Source: Sphingomonas sanguinis
GTDB lineage: Bacteria; Pseudomonadota; Alphaproteobacteria; Sphingomonadales; Sphingomonadaceae
Assembly: GCF_019297835.1 (NCBI RefSeq)
Contig: NZ_CP079203.1
Span: 4,090,001 to 4,154,000, forward strand
DNA length: 64,000 bases
Direction of reading: 5' to 3'
A model generated the notes under the pieces. That model did not search any database and was not told the DNA's origin. It saw nothing but the letters and a program-made list of their open reading frames with translations. Positions 44,863 to 53,228 of this stretch are shown here, in pieces. The first letter of the stretch is position 1, and the number at the start of each line of letters is the position of its first letter. The translations under genes and the position numbers were made by a program.

Positions 44863-46168
44863 GGCGCGCCATCCGCCGATACAGCGCCCCGCGACTTAGC
44901 CCCAGCGCCTGCGCCGCCTGGGTGACATTATGGTGATGTTCTACCAGTGCCGCCTCGATCATCACGCGTTCGCTTTCGTCCAGATCGAAGCTGGTGCGGG
45001 ACGATGTCGAGGCAGGGGCCGGAGCCGCATTGTGGGCGACCGGCGGGGCGAGCAACGCGGCTTCGATCACGCCCTGTTCGCCCAGCAACAGCGCCCGCTC
45101 GATCGCTGCGGCGAGGCCGCGTGCCTCGTCGGGCCAGCGCGCCGTCGCCAGCAACGCCTCGGCGGCGGGAGTGAAGCGGGGCGCGGGCAGGCCGTGCCGC
45201 TCGGCCGCGATCCGCGCGAAATGGCGGGCGAGCAGCGGCACATCGTCCTGCCGTTCGGCCAGCGAGGGTGCTGCGATCTCCACGGCCGCGATCCGTCGGG
45301 CCAGCGCGGGCGTGATCGCGCGGGGATCGTCGGCGACGGCGATATGGCGATCCCCCGACCGCAACCGGTCGAGCAACCGGGCCTGTGTCACGTCGTCCAG
45401 CCGGTCGGGATGGCGGAGCAGCCAGCTCGTCCCCCCCTCGGCACCGTCCAGCCGCGCCCAGGCCAGCGGATCGCGCACGTCGATCCGCTGCATAGGCCGG
45501 CCGACCGCATGGGAGGCGGCATGGAGCGCCGCCGCGATCAGGCCGCGCCCCGCGCCCGATGGCCCGGTCACGACGACACCCGCCATGGTCGGGCCGACAC
45601 GGCGGATCAGGTCGCGGACGCGGGCAATGGCAGGGCTGTCGCCCAGCAGGCGGGCGGGTTCGGCGGTGCCCTCAGTCATGACATGATCGCGGGGTGCAGC
45701 GCGGCGACGCGCGGCCAATTCGATCTTGGCGATCAATTCGGCATTGCGCCACGGCTTCATCACGAAATCGCGCGCGCCCGCCTGCATCGCGCTGACGGCC
45801 AGCCGGATGCCGCTATGCGCCGTGATGACGATGATGCACGCGCCCGGATCGTCGGCCAGCAGCCGGTCGAGCATCGCCAGCCCCTCCGCCCCGTCCGTTC
45901 GCCCGGCGGCATAGTTCAGGTCGAGCAGGATCGCGTCGTACCGCTTCGCCGCGAGCAGCGAAAAACCCTCCTCCGGCCCCTGCGCCACGTCCAGCCTATG
46001 CTCCGCCAGATCGATGGCGATGGCCAGCGATTCGGCGATACGCGGATTGTCGTCGATTAGGAGGATTGAGAGTGGGCTTGACGCATCCCCGCACCGTCCA
46101 TTTCCGGACGGTGCGTCCGATGCCGAACGGTCGGATTCGGCCGAGTTGGATGAAAATGGCGTATTCAT
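44852..46168 (-). CDS. NtrC-like response regulator with degenerate AAA+ domain
   Basis: A 438-residue regulator. A variable N-terminal tail (about 30 residues) leads to a receiver domain (LSILLIDDNPRIAESL, phospho-Asp in ILLDLNYAAGR, Lys in VMKPWR). The middle region still aligns with the sigma-54 activator AAA+ fold, but the P loop reads GPSGAGRG (Lys replaced by Arg), no GAFTGA loop is present, and Walker B is changed. A Fis-type helix-turn-helix closes the protein (NVTQAAQALGLSRGALYRRMARHGL). It therefore should not remodel sigma-54 polymerase and probably acts with sigma-70. It is divergent from the export genes by 42 bp and overlaps the kinase gene. Confidence 0.87.
   Translation of the reverse strand: MNTPFSSNSAESDRSASDAPSGNGRCGDASSPLSILLIDDNPRIAESLAIAIDLAEHRLDVAQGPEEGFSLLAAKRYDAILLDLNYAAGRTDGAEGLAMLDRLLADDPGACIIVITAHSGIRLAVSAMQAGARDFVMKPWRNAELIAKIELAARRRAAPRDHVMTEGTAEPARLLGDSPAIARVRDLIRRVGPTMAGVVVTGPSGAGRGLIAAALHAASHAVGRPMQRIDVRDPLAWARLDGAEGGTSWLLRHPDRLDDVTQARLLDRLRSGDRHIAVADDPRAITPALARRIAAVEIAAPSLAERQDDVPLLARHFARIAAERHGLPAPRFTPAAEALLATARWPDEARGLAAAIERALLLGEQGVIEAALLAPPVAHNAAPAPASTSSRTSFDLDESERVMIEAALVEHHHNVTQAAQALGLSRGALYRRMARHGL
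46090..46115. promoter_or_regulatory. 10-bp dyad, candidate response-regulator site
   Basis: CGCACCGTCC at 46090-46099 is complementary to GGACGGTGCG at 46106-46115 with a 6-base spacer. It lies inside the first codons of the regulator gene (variable tail), about 95-120 bp before the adaptor gene start. A half-site ACCGTCC recurs at 46187-46193 in the gap itself. The spacing and symmetry suit a dimeric Fis-type DNA-binding domain. Confidence 0.4.
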
Positions 46169-46210
46169 AGGGCTTTAGGTTTTTCGACCGTCCTAGGTGA
46201 CACTTGCGCC

Positions 46211-47491
46211 ATGATGACCGAACAACCCGTACACGCAAGCGCTTCACCGGGGGGGGCGATGGACCGCCGGATCGCGCGCAAGGCCACGCCCTGGTGGCGC
46301 CGTCGCCCGGTGGTGATCGCCGTGCTGTTGGCGATTGGCACGGTACTGGTCTGGCGGATGCTGCCCGCCGCCGGATCGACCGACATCGCCGCCGCCAATA
46401 TCGAGACGGGCGAGGTCACGCGCGCCGCTTTCGACGACTATCTGCCGGTCCGTGCCACCGTCACCCCGCGTATCACGACGCTGGTCGGTGTGCTGTCGGG
46501 CGGGCAGGTCGAAAAGCTGCTCGCGCAGGACGGTCAGACGGTGACCGAGGGACAGCCGCTCGCCACCCTCGCCAATCCGCAGCTGAAGCTCGACGTGCTG
46601 ACCCGCGAGGCGCAGATCGCCAGCCAGCTGGGCGGCGTGGCGAGCGAAGGGCTGGGGATCGAGCGCAACAAGCTCGACCGGGCCGGGCAGGTGGCGCAGG
46701 CGGAATATGACCTCATCAAGGCGCGCCGCGATCTCGGCATCCGCCGCCAGCTTCACGATCAGGGCTTTCTGTCGGACGCGGGGGTGAAGAGCTTCGAGGA
46801 GGAGGCCGCCTATCAGGAAAAGCGCCTCGCCCAGCTGAAGTCGGGCCGCGCGACCGAGGCCCGGATCACCGCCACCCAGTCGGCGCGGTTGAACGATACC
46901 CAGACCCGGCTGTCGGGCAATCTGGCGGCGGTGCGTGCCGGGCTGGAGGCGTTGACCATCCGCGCGCCCGCGAACGGGCGGCTGACCAACTTCACCATCC
47001 AGCCCGGCCAGACGCTGAAACCCGGCGATCCGGCGGGGCAGGTCGATAGCGAAGGCTCGTGGAAGCTGGTCGCGCAGGTCGACGAATATTATCTCGGCCG
47101 CGTCGCGATGGGCCAGACGGCGACCACCTCGGACGGGGCGAAGCTGACCGTGTCCAAGGTGCTGCCCGCCGTGAAGGACGGGCGGTTCCAGGTGGAACTG
47201 ACCTTCGACAAGGCACCTGCCGGTCTCAATCGCGGGCAGACGATCGACATCCGCATCACGCTGGGCGCCGCGAGCCGTGCGGTGGTGGCACCGGTCGGCG
47301 GCTGGCTGGAGGCGGGCGGTGCTTCCGCCTTCGTCCTCGATCCCGACGGCGCCCATGCCCACCGCCGCGCCGTCCGTATCGGCCGCCGCAATCCCGAACA
47401 GGTGGAGGTCCTCTCCGGCCTCAATCCCGGCGAGCGCATCGTCATCAGCAACACCGCGTCCGTGAAGGGCGACATCCTGAACATCCGATAA
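46211..47491 (+). CDS. periplasmic adaptor (membrane fusion) protein, HlyD/MacA family
   Basis: A 426-residue adaptor with one N-terminal membrane helix (about 33-52, PVVIAVLLAIGTVLVWRML). It then shows the barrel-sandwich half motif (GVLSGGQVEKLLAQDGQTVTEGQPLATLANPQL), a long coiled-coil hairpin (about 135-225), the second lipoyl half (LTIRAPANGRLTNFTIQPGQTLKPGDP) and the beta-barrel and membrane-proximal domains. It joins the FtsX-type permease to the TolC channel. First gene of the export unit; 12 bp before the ATPase. ATG at 46211 or 46214 are both possible starts. Confidence 0.9.
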   Translation: MMTEQPVHASASPGGAMDRRIARKATPWWRRRPVVIAVLLAIGTVLVWRMLPAAGSTDIAAANIETGEVTRAAFDDYLPVRATVTPRITTLVGVLSGGQVEKLLAQDGQTVTEGQPLATLANPQLKLDVLTREAQIASQLGGVASEGLGIERNKLDRAGQVAQAEYDLIKARRDLGIRRQLHDQGFLSDAGVKSFEEEAAYQEKRLAQLKSGRATEARITATQSARLNDTQTRLSGNLAAVRAGLEALTIRAPANGRLTNFTIQPGQTLKPGDPAGQVDSEGSWKLVAQVDEYYLGRVAMGQTATTSDGAKLTVSKVLPAVKDGRFQVELTFDKAPAGLNRGQTIDIRITLGAASRAVVAPVGGWLEAGGASAFVLDPDGAHAHRRAVRIGRRNPEQVEVLSGLNPGERIVISNTASVKGDILNIR

Positions 47492-47503
47492 GGGGGAAGA
47501 TCG

Positions 47504-48181
47504 ATGATCCGACTGGAAGCCATTCAGCGCCGCTACGTCTCCGACGAGGTGGAGACGACCGCGCTGCACGATATCGACCTGCATGTCGCGGCGGGCGAGT
47601 TCCTGGCCATCATGGGGCCGTCGGGCTGCGGCAAGTCGACGCTGCTCAACACGCTGGGCACGGTCGATCGGCCGACGGGCGGGCGATACCTGTTCGGCGA
47701 CCGCGATCTGGCGGCGATGGGCGAAAAGGAACTGGCGAAGTTCCGGGCCGAGACCCTGGGCTTCGTGTTCCAGAGCTTCAACCTGATCGATGAGCTGACC
47801 ATCGAGGAGAATGTCGCCCTCGGCCTCGCCTATCGCGGCGACGTGGGGGACCGGCGAGGGCGGGTCGCCGCCGCGATGGACAAGGTCGGCATCGCCCACC
47901 GCGCCCGCCACTTCCCGCATCAGCTGTCGGGCGGCCAGCAGCAGCGTGCCGCCATCGCCCGCGCGATCGTCGGCGATCCGAAGCTGATCCTGGCGGACGA
48001 GCCGACCGGCAATCTCGACACCGCCAATGGCGAGCAGGTGATGAACATCCTGACCGGGCTGAACGATGCGGGCGCGACCATCGTCATGGTGACCCACTCG
48101 CCCAGCCACGCCGACCTCGCCAAGCGCCGCATCGACATGCTCGACGGTCGCATCGTCGCCAGCGCCATGCGCGCGATCTGA
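47504..48181 (+). CDS. ABC transporter ATPase, MacB/LolD type
   Basis: A 225-residue ATPase with Walker A GPSGCGKST at about 40, Q loop FVFQSFNLIDELT, signature LSGGQQQR at about 145, Walker B LILADEPTGNLD and the switch His in MVTHSPSHA. The TGNLD sequence and size place it with lipoprotein-release and MacB-type ATPases. GGGGGAAGATCG precedes the start. It powers the FtsX-type permease encoded at 48992. Confidence 0.93.
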   Translation: MIRLEAIQRRYVSDEVETTALHDIDLHVAAGEFLAIMGPSGCGKSTLLNTLGTVDRPTGGRYLFGDRDLAAMGEKELAKFRAETLGFVFQSFNLIDELTIEENVALGLAYRGDVGDRRGRVAAAMDKVGIAHRARHFPHQLSGGQQQRAAIARAIVGDPKLILADEPTGNLDTANGEQVMNILTGLNDAGATIVMVTHSPSHADLAKRRIDMLDGRIVASAMRAI

Positions 48182-48204
48182 GCCCCATTTTCCGGAGATA
48201 CGCC

Positions 48205-48963
48205 ATGAAGACCATTTTGCCGCTTTCGCTGATCCTCTCCGCTCTGCCGGTCGCCGCTGCCCCGGCCCAGGCACAGACCGCCCGCAGCTTCGCGCTGTCG
48301 GGCTTCGACCGGATATCGCTGGAGGGCTGTGACAATGCCGTGGTCACGGTCGGCAACGCGTTCTCGGTACGGGCGGTCGGCCAGCCCGTCTCGCTGGAGG
48401 TCATCCGCGCCGAGGTTCGGCAGCAGAAGCTGATCATCACGCGTCCGAACCGCATGTGCGACAGCCGTGCCAAGCGCCCCGGCGCGACGATCGAGATCAC
48501 CGTCCCGCGCCTGCGCGGCGTCGAATCGGAGGGTACGGGTTCCATCCGGCTGCATCCGTTCGAGGCGGCGGAGTTCGAGGCCGAGATGTCCGGCACGGGT
48601 AATCTGACGATGGAAGGTCTGCGCGGTCGGAAGGTGGGCATCGCCATGTCCGGGACCGGCAACGCCCAGATGCAGGATATTCGTGTGACGACGCTGGCGC
48701 TGGACGTGAACGGCACGGGTTCGATCCGGGGGGCGGGCGCGGTCGACGCGCTGTCGATCGACAGCAGCGGCACTGGCAATGTCGACACCACCGCGATGAC
48801 CACGCGCATATTGTCGGTCGATGCCAGCGGCACCGGCGGCGTGCGAGCCCAGGCGAACGGCCCGGCGGCGATCGACGCCAGCGGCATGACCCGCGTCGTG
48901 GTCGGCGGTCGTCCGCAATGCACCGTGGACAAGAGCGGCTTTGCTCGCGTCACCTGCGGTTGA
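48205..48963 (+). CDS. DUF2807 (head GIN domain) secreted beta-helix protein
   Basis: A 252-residue exported protein with a signal peptide ending AQAQ. From residue 110 a GTG motif recurs at 110, 130, 150, 170, 189 and 209 (EGTGSIRL, SGTGNLTM, SGTGNAQM, NGTGSIRG, SGTGNVDT, SGTGGVRA), a period of 20 with one 19. This is the mark of the right-handed beta-helix of DUF2807 proteins. Two Cys pairs (CDNA...MCDS and QCTV...TCG) could form disulphides. No function is established. It stands between the ATPase and permease genes, so it may be a periplasmic accessory or cargo of this exporter. Confidence 0.85.
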   Translation: MKTILPLSLILSALPVAAAPAQAQTARSFALSGFDRISLEGCDNAVVTVGNAFSVRAVGQPVSLEVIRAEVRQQKLIITRPNRMCDSRAKRPGATIEITVPRLRGVESEGTGSIRLHPFEAAEFEAEMSGTGNLTMEGLRGRKVGIAMSGTGNAQMQDIRVTTLALDVNGTGSIRGAGAVDALSIDSSGTGNVDTTAMTTRILSVDASGTGGVRAQANGPAAIDASGMTRVVVGGRPQCTVDKSGFARVTCG

Positions 48964-48991
48964 TGGCCAGGATCATGGGGGACATCACATC

Positions 48992-51421
48992 ATGAACCGC
49001 TTCGCGCTTCTGTCGCTCTATCGCTCGCTTGTGCGCCACAAGCTCTATGCCGCGCTGAACATCGGCGGACTGGCGGTGGGCATTGCCGTTTTTCTGGTGC
49101 TGGGCCTCTATGTCCGGTTCGAGACCAGCTATGAGAAGTGGTTGCCGGATTACGACAAACTCTATGTCGCCCAGTCGGTCTGGAGCATGCCGGAGAGCCC
49201 GTTCAACGGCGCCAGCAACTGGACGATGGGCGGCCTGCTTGAGCAACTGCGCGACGACTTTCCCGGCATCCAGGGCACGCGAATTCGGGGCGCGGGTGGC
49301 AGCGTCATCAAGGGACAGGTCGCAACGGCCGAGAATATCGTCCAGGTCGATCCCAACTTTTTCAGCATCATCGGCCTGCCCCTGGTCCGCGGCAGCAGCG
49401 ATGGCCTGAACACCCCGACCAACGCGTTTCTCAACGAAACGACCGCGCGCAAATATTTCGGGTCGTCCAACCCGGTCGGCCAGACGATCAAGCTGGCGAC
49501 CGACGATATCGGCACGTATCGGGTCGCGGGCGTCTTCAAGGATCTGCCCAAGAATACCGAGATCAATGAATTCGCGATCCTACTGCCGCTTCCCCGCACG
49601 CCACCGGCTTCGAGCAAGCAATGGTGGTATCATTGGGGCAGTTCGTCGCTTCAGACCTTCCTGAAGTTCGACTCGCCCGAGGCGGCGCGGGCGTTTGTCG
49701 CCAAGATGCCGTCCTTCGTCGATCGCCGCGCGCTCAAGGACATGGGGAAGGATGCGTCCAAGTCCCTGAACATCACGGTCATGCCGATCACCAACATGCA
49801 CCTGGAACCGCAGGGAAAGCAAAGCGCCAGCCGCAAGCTGACCATGGTGACGCTGGGCCTAGTGGGAATCCTGACGCTGATCATCGCCATCGTGAACTAT
49901 GTGAACCTTGCGACCGCACGGTCGGGCCTGCGTGCGCGTGAAGTGGCGATGCGAAAGGTGCTGGGCGCCAGTCGAGCGGCCTTGGTTTCGCAGTTTCTGG
50001 GCGAAGCGATCCTGACCGTCGCGATTGCTGCGCTGGGCGGGTTGATCCTGGCTGAACTGGGCCTCCCGATGATCAACGCGGCGGGGGGACTGGACCTCAC
50101 CATTCCCTATATCGTGGTCCTTCCTGCGTTGGCGGTGCTGACTGTGATGGTCGGCTTGCTCGCTGGCACCTATCCCGCGGTTCTCCTGTCGCGTTTCCCC
50201 GCTGCGAGCGTCCTGGCCTCGGCACGGGCACCGGGTGGTGGCCGTGCGGGGACCCGTATCCGTGAGGCACTGGTCATCTTCCAGTTCGGCTTGGCGATCG
50301 CGTTCATGATCGGGACGCTGATCCTGGTCGCGCAAACCCGGCATCTTCGTTCTACCGATCTGGGTTTTCGCCGTGATGGATTACTGACCGTCACGTCGAT
50401 CAGCGACTCCCTCGTGGATGCACCACGCCGTCGCGCCGTGATGGAGGCTATGCGACGGCTTCCGAACGTGTCGTCCGTCGCCATGGCCGATAGCGGCGTG
50501 GGCGGCGGCGGCGACAACAATGCCGACAATGTTCCCCTGCCCGGCGTGCCGGGGGATGGCCCGTCGCTTCGGCGGATCGAGGTGGGGCCGGATTTCTTCA
50601 AGGTTTATGGGACCCGGTTGTTGGCGGGGCGCTTCTTTGACGACGCGCATCGTGGCGACGACTCTCAGACCGTCGAGAAGGGGCAGCCCACGGCGATCAT
50701 CATCAATCGTCGGGCGCTCCCGACCCTGCGCTTCCGCACCGCACAGGAAGCCGTGGGCAAGACGGTAGGTGGAAACCGACCGCGCACGATCATCGGGGTG
50801 ATCGACGATATGCGTTTCTTCTCGCCGCGCGTACCCAATGACGCGACCTATTATGTGTATGACGCCAAGCCGGAGAATTCGATAGGTGGTGCGGTGGCCT
50901 CGGTCCGCTTCCAGGGCGATCCCCGCGCGATGATGGCGGCGGTACGCAATTTGTGGCAGCAGATGGTGCCCAACGTCCCCTTCAACGGAAAGACCGCCGA
51001 CACCAAGCTGGAGGAGTTTTACGAAGCAGACGACCGCGCGACCCGTCTCTTCGGCATCGGTGCGGGGCTTGCCGTCCTGATCGGCTGCGTCGGGCTCTGG
51101 GGTCTGGCCTCCTTCAATACGCAGCGGCGGGTGAAGGAGATCGGCATCCGCAAGACGCTGGGTGCCTCGGCGACCGACATCGTCAAGCTGCTCGTCGGGC
51201 AGTTTCTGCGGCCGGTGCTGATCGCCAATCTGGTTGCCTGGCCGCTGGCCTATGTCGCGATGCGGACATGGCTGGCGGGGTTCGACGACCGCGTGTCGCT
51301 GTCGCCGCTCTATTTCGTGGCCGCCACGGCGCTGGCGCTGACCATCGCGGTGCTGACCGTGCTGGGCCAGTCGCTCAGGGCCAGCCGCGCCGCACCCGCC
51401 TGGGCATTGCGCCATGACTAG
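48992..51421 (+). CDS. FtsX/MacB-type ABC permease
   Basis: An 809-residue permease with two MacB periplasmic core plus FtsX units. The first helix is LYAALNIGGLAVGIAVFLVLGLYV at about 20-43; a periplasmic domain (FETSYEKWLPDYDKLYVAQ...) runs to about 280. Then comes FtsX helices with ARSGLRAREVAMRKVLGASRAALVSQFLGEA, and the second periplasmic and FtsX part ends with RRVKEIGIRKTLGASATDIVKLLVGQFLRPVL. This is the duplicated form used in Bacteroidetes and some proteobacteria rather than the single 650-residue MacB with fused ATPase. ATG at 48992 follows GGGGGACATCACATC. It overlaps the TolC start by 8 bases. Confidence 0.9.
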   Translation: MNRFALLSLYRSLVRHKLYAALNIGGLAVGIAVFLVLGLYVRFETSYEKWLPDYDKLYVAQSVWSMPESPFNGASNWTMGGLLEQLRDDFPGIQGTRIRGAGGSVIKGQVATAENIVQVDPNFFSIIGLPLVRGSSDGLNTPTNAFLNETTARKYFGSSNPVGQTIKLATDDIGTYRVAGVFKDLPKNTEINEFAILLPLPRTPPASSKQWWYHWGSSSLQTFLKFDSPEAARAFVAKMPSFVDRRALKDMGKDASKSLNITVMPITNMHLEPQGKQSASRKLTMVTLGLVGILTLIIAIVNYVNLATARSGLRAREVAMRKVLGASRAALVSQFLGEAILTVAIAALGGLILAELGLPMINAAGGLDLTIPYIVVLPALAVLTVMVGLLAGTYPAVLLSRFPAASVLASARAPGGGRAGTRIREALVIFQFGLAIAFMIGTLILVAQTRHLRSTDLGFRRDGLLTVTSISDSLVDAPRRRAVMEAMRRLPNVSSVAMADSGVGGGGDNNADNVPLPGVPGDGPSLRRIEVGPDFFKVYGTRLLAGRFFDDAHRGDDSQTVEKGQPTAIIINRRALPTLRFRTAQEAVGKTVGGNRPRTIIGVIDDMRFFSPRVPNDATYYVYDAKPENSIGGAVASVRFQGDPRAMMAAVRNLWQQMVPNVPFNGKTADTKLEEFYEADDRATRLFGIGAGLAVLIGCVGLWGLASFNTQRRVKEIGIRKTLGASATDIVKLLVGQFLRPVLIANLVAWPLAYVAMRTWLAGFDDRVSLSPLYFVAATALALTIAVLTVLGQSLRASRAAPAWALRHD

Positions 51422-52688
51422 GCGGTGGTGGCTGATGGGGGTGGCTTTGGTTGCGGCTGCTCCCGCCTCGGCCGAGACGCTGCGGGAAGCGATGGCGGCG
51501 GCGTGGGAGGGCAATCCCGAACTCGCCGCCGCACGCGCCCGGCAGGATGCACTGGCGGAAACCCCCAATCAGGCGCGGGCCGCCGGGCGGCTGACGGCGG
51601 GGGCGACGGGCAATGTCGGTTATGATCGACTGGGCTATGACGGTACCGGCACGCGGACGGGGGCGACCTCGGCGCTGGGCGGCGTCAACGCGACCCTGCC
51701 GATCTGGACCGGCGGGCGGGTGTCCTCGGCGGTGCGCGCGGCGAAGGGCGATGTCGCGGCCGGCGACGAGGCGTTGCGCGATGTCGAGGCGGATGTGCTG
51801 GAGCGGGTGGTCGGAGCCTATGCCGATCTGCTATACACCCAGCAGGCGGTCGAGGTCGCGCGGGTCGGGATCGAGCGGCTCGACAGCCAGGTGGCCGAGG
51901 CCAAGTCCCGCTACGGCCTGGGGCAGGCGACGCGCACCGATGTCGCGCAGCTGGAGGCGCAGCGGGCCAGCGTCGTCTCCAACCTAGTCGATGCCGAGGG
52001 CGCGGCGGCGACCGCAGCAGCGGCGTACCGCGCAATCGTGGGGCGTGACGCAGGGATGCTGGACGCGACGATCGCGACCCCAGCCGCCCTGCCGCGAACA
52101 CTGGCCGATGCACGGGCGGCGGCGGAGGCGGGCAACCCGTTGCTGCTTGCCCAGCAACGCCGGGTCGATGCGGCTACCGCGCGGATCGATCAGGCGCGCG
52201 CCGACCGGGCCCCGGCGGTCGATCTGGCCGGGGGCTATGGACGCGGCGTGCAATGGGCGGGGGGCCAGGCGAACGGCTTCGACAGTGCGGCCAATGCCGG
52301 ACTGGCGCTGCGCATCCCTTTGCTGACCGGCGGCCTCGTTTCCTCGCGCGTGCGGCAGGCGGAGGCGGTGCGGCGCGCGGAGCGGTTCGACGCGGATGCC
52401 GTGGCGCGGGGCGTGGTGCGGGCGGCCGACTCGGCCTGGGCCTCGCTCACCGCCGCGCAAGGACGGTTGACGGCGAGCGCGGAGGGGCTGAAGGCGGCCG
52501 ATCTGGCGCTGAAGGGCGTGCGGGCCGAATATGGCTTCGGCCTGCGCTCGACGATCGACATATTGGTGGCCGACCAGAGCTATCGCTCGGCGCAGCTGGC
52601 GGTGGCGCGGGCGCAGGTCGATGTGTTGATCGCGGAGGCGGCGCTGTTGCGCGCGACGGGGCGGATGGGGCGGGGGGCTTTTGATTGA
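51414..52688 (+). CDS. TolC-family outer-membrane channel of the export unit
   Basis: A 424-residue outer-membrane efflux protein with a signal peptide (WWLMGVALVAAAPASAE). It has the two repeated TolC halves: ETLREAMAAAWEGNPELAAARARQ...NATLPIWTGGRV and ARAAAEAGNPLLLAQQRRVDAAT...LRIPLLTGGLVSSRVRQAEA, with GLRSTIDILVADQSY near the end. It overlaps the permease by 8 bases, so all four structural parts of a tripartite exporter are in one unit. A second TolC of different type is at 61314. Confidence 0.92.
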   Translation: MTRRWWLMGVALVAAAPASAETLREAMAAAWEGNPELAAARARQDALAETPNQARAAGRLTAGATGNVGYDRLGYDGTGTRTGATSALGGVNATLPIWTGGRVSSAVRAAKGDVAAGDEALRDVEADVLERVVGAYADLLYTQQAVEVARVGIERLDSQVAEAKSRYGLGQATRTDVAQLEAQRASVVSNLVDAEGAAATAAAAYRAIVGRDAGMLDATIATPAALPRTLADARAAAEAGNPLLLAQQRRVDAATARIDQARADRAPAVDLAGGYGRGVQWAGGQANGFDSAANAGLALRIPLLTGGLVSSRVRQAEAVRRAERFDADAVARGVVRAADSAWASLTAAQGRLTASAEGLKAADLALKGVRAEYGFGLRSTIDILVADQSYRSAQLAVARAQVDVLIAEAALLRATGRMGRGAFD

Positions 52689-52690
52689 GG

Positions 52691-52838
52691 GGGGAGTCTC
52701 GGTGAGACACCTTACCCTCCCCTAGCCCCTCCCGCCTGCGGGAGGGGAGAGGATACTGGGCGACGCTAGTCCGCTTAAAACTCCCCTCCCGCAGGCGGGA
52801 GGGGCCGGGGGAGGGCAGGGTGTCTCACCGAGCCCCCC
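52691..52838. repeat. nested inverted repeats between tolC and response regulator genes
   Basis: Outer arms CGGTGAGACACC (52700-52711) and GGTGTCTCACCG (52819-52830) are exact complements; pairing goes on outward imperfectly to about 52691 and 52838. Inside are two hairpins of the CCCCTCCCGC...GCGGGAGGGG kind near 52735 and 52780. The element fills the gap between convergent genes and probably stops transcription from both sides. It is of the same GC-rich class as 5153, 37996 and 43600 but not a clear copy. Confidence 0.75.
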
Positions 52839-52841
52839 CAT

Positions 52842-53228
52842 CTACCCCGCCGCCCGGTCCCCCTCGGCCAGCCCCGACACCGCCATCGACAGGGTCCGCC
52901 GAAGCAGCGACGGCGAGCATGGCTTGCCGCACACTGCCGCGCCCGGATAGCGCGATTGCAGCGCATGTTCGTCGGCATGGCCCGAATGGAAGATCAGCGG
53001 CACGCCCGCCTCCTGCAGTCGCTCGGCCGCCGGGAAGACTTCGCCGTCGCGCAGGCGGACGTCCAGGATGGCGCAGGCCAGTTCGGGCTTGTCGCCGTCC
53101 AGATGCGCCAGCACGTCCTCGACGCTGACATAGGGGCCGTCCACCTGATAGCCGCCATCCTCGATGATGGACTGGAGATCCAGCGCGACGAAGAACTCGT
53201 CCTCGACCAGCAAAATGGTTTTAGTCAT
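52842..53228 (-). CDS. single-domain response regulator (CheY-like)
   Basis: A 128-residue receiver: KTILLVEDEFFVALDLQSII with the acidic pair, phospho-Asp in ACAILDVRLRDG, Ser/Thr switch in LIFHSGHAD and Lys in VCGKPCSP. No output domain is present. The start at 53228 overlaps the stop of the hybrid kinase by 8 bases, so it is the natural phosphate acceptor for that HWE kinase. Such receivers in alphaproteobacteria often act as phosphate sinks or feed the general stress response; this is inference. Confidence 0.88.
   Translation of the reverse strand: MTKTILLVEDEFFVALDLQSIIEDGGYQVDGPYVSVEDVLAHLDGDKPELACAILDVRLRDGEVFPAAERLQEAGVPLIFHSGHADEHALQSRYPGAAVCGKPCSPSLLRRTLSMAVSGLAEGDRAAG

Noticed and set aside
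46169-46210. Sigma-54 promoter before the export genes
   Set aside because: The stretch GGTGACACTTGCGCC lacks the GG/GC spacing of a -24/-12 element, and the regulator lacks GAFTGA.
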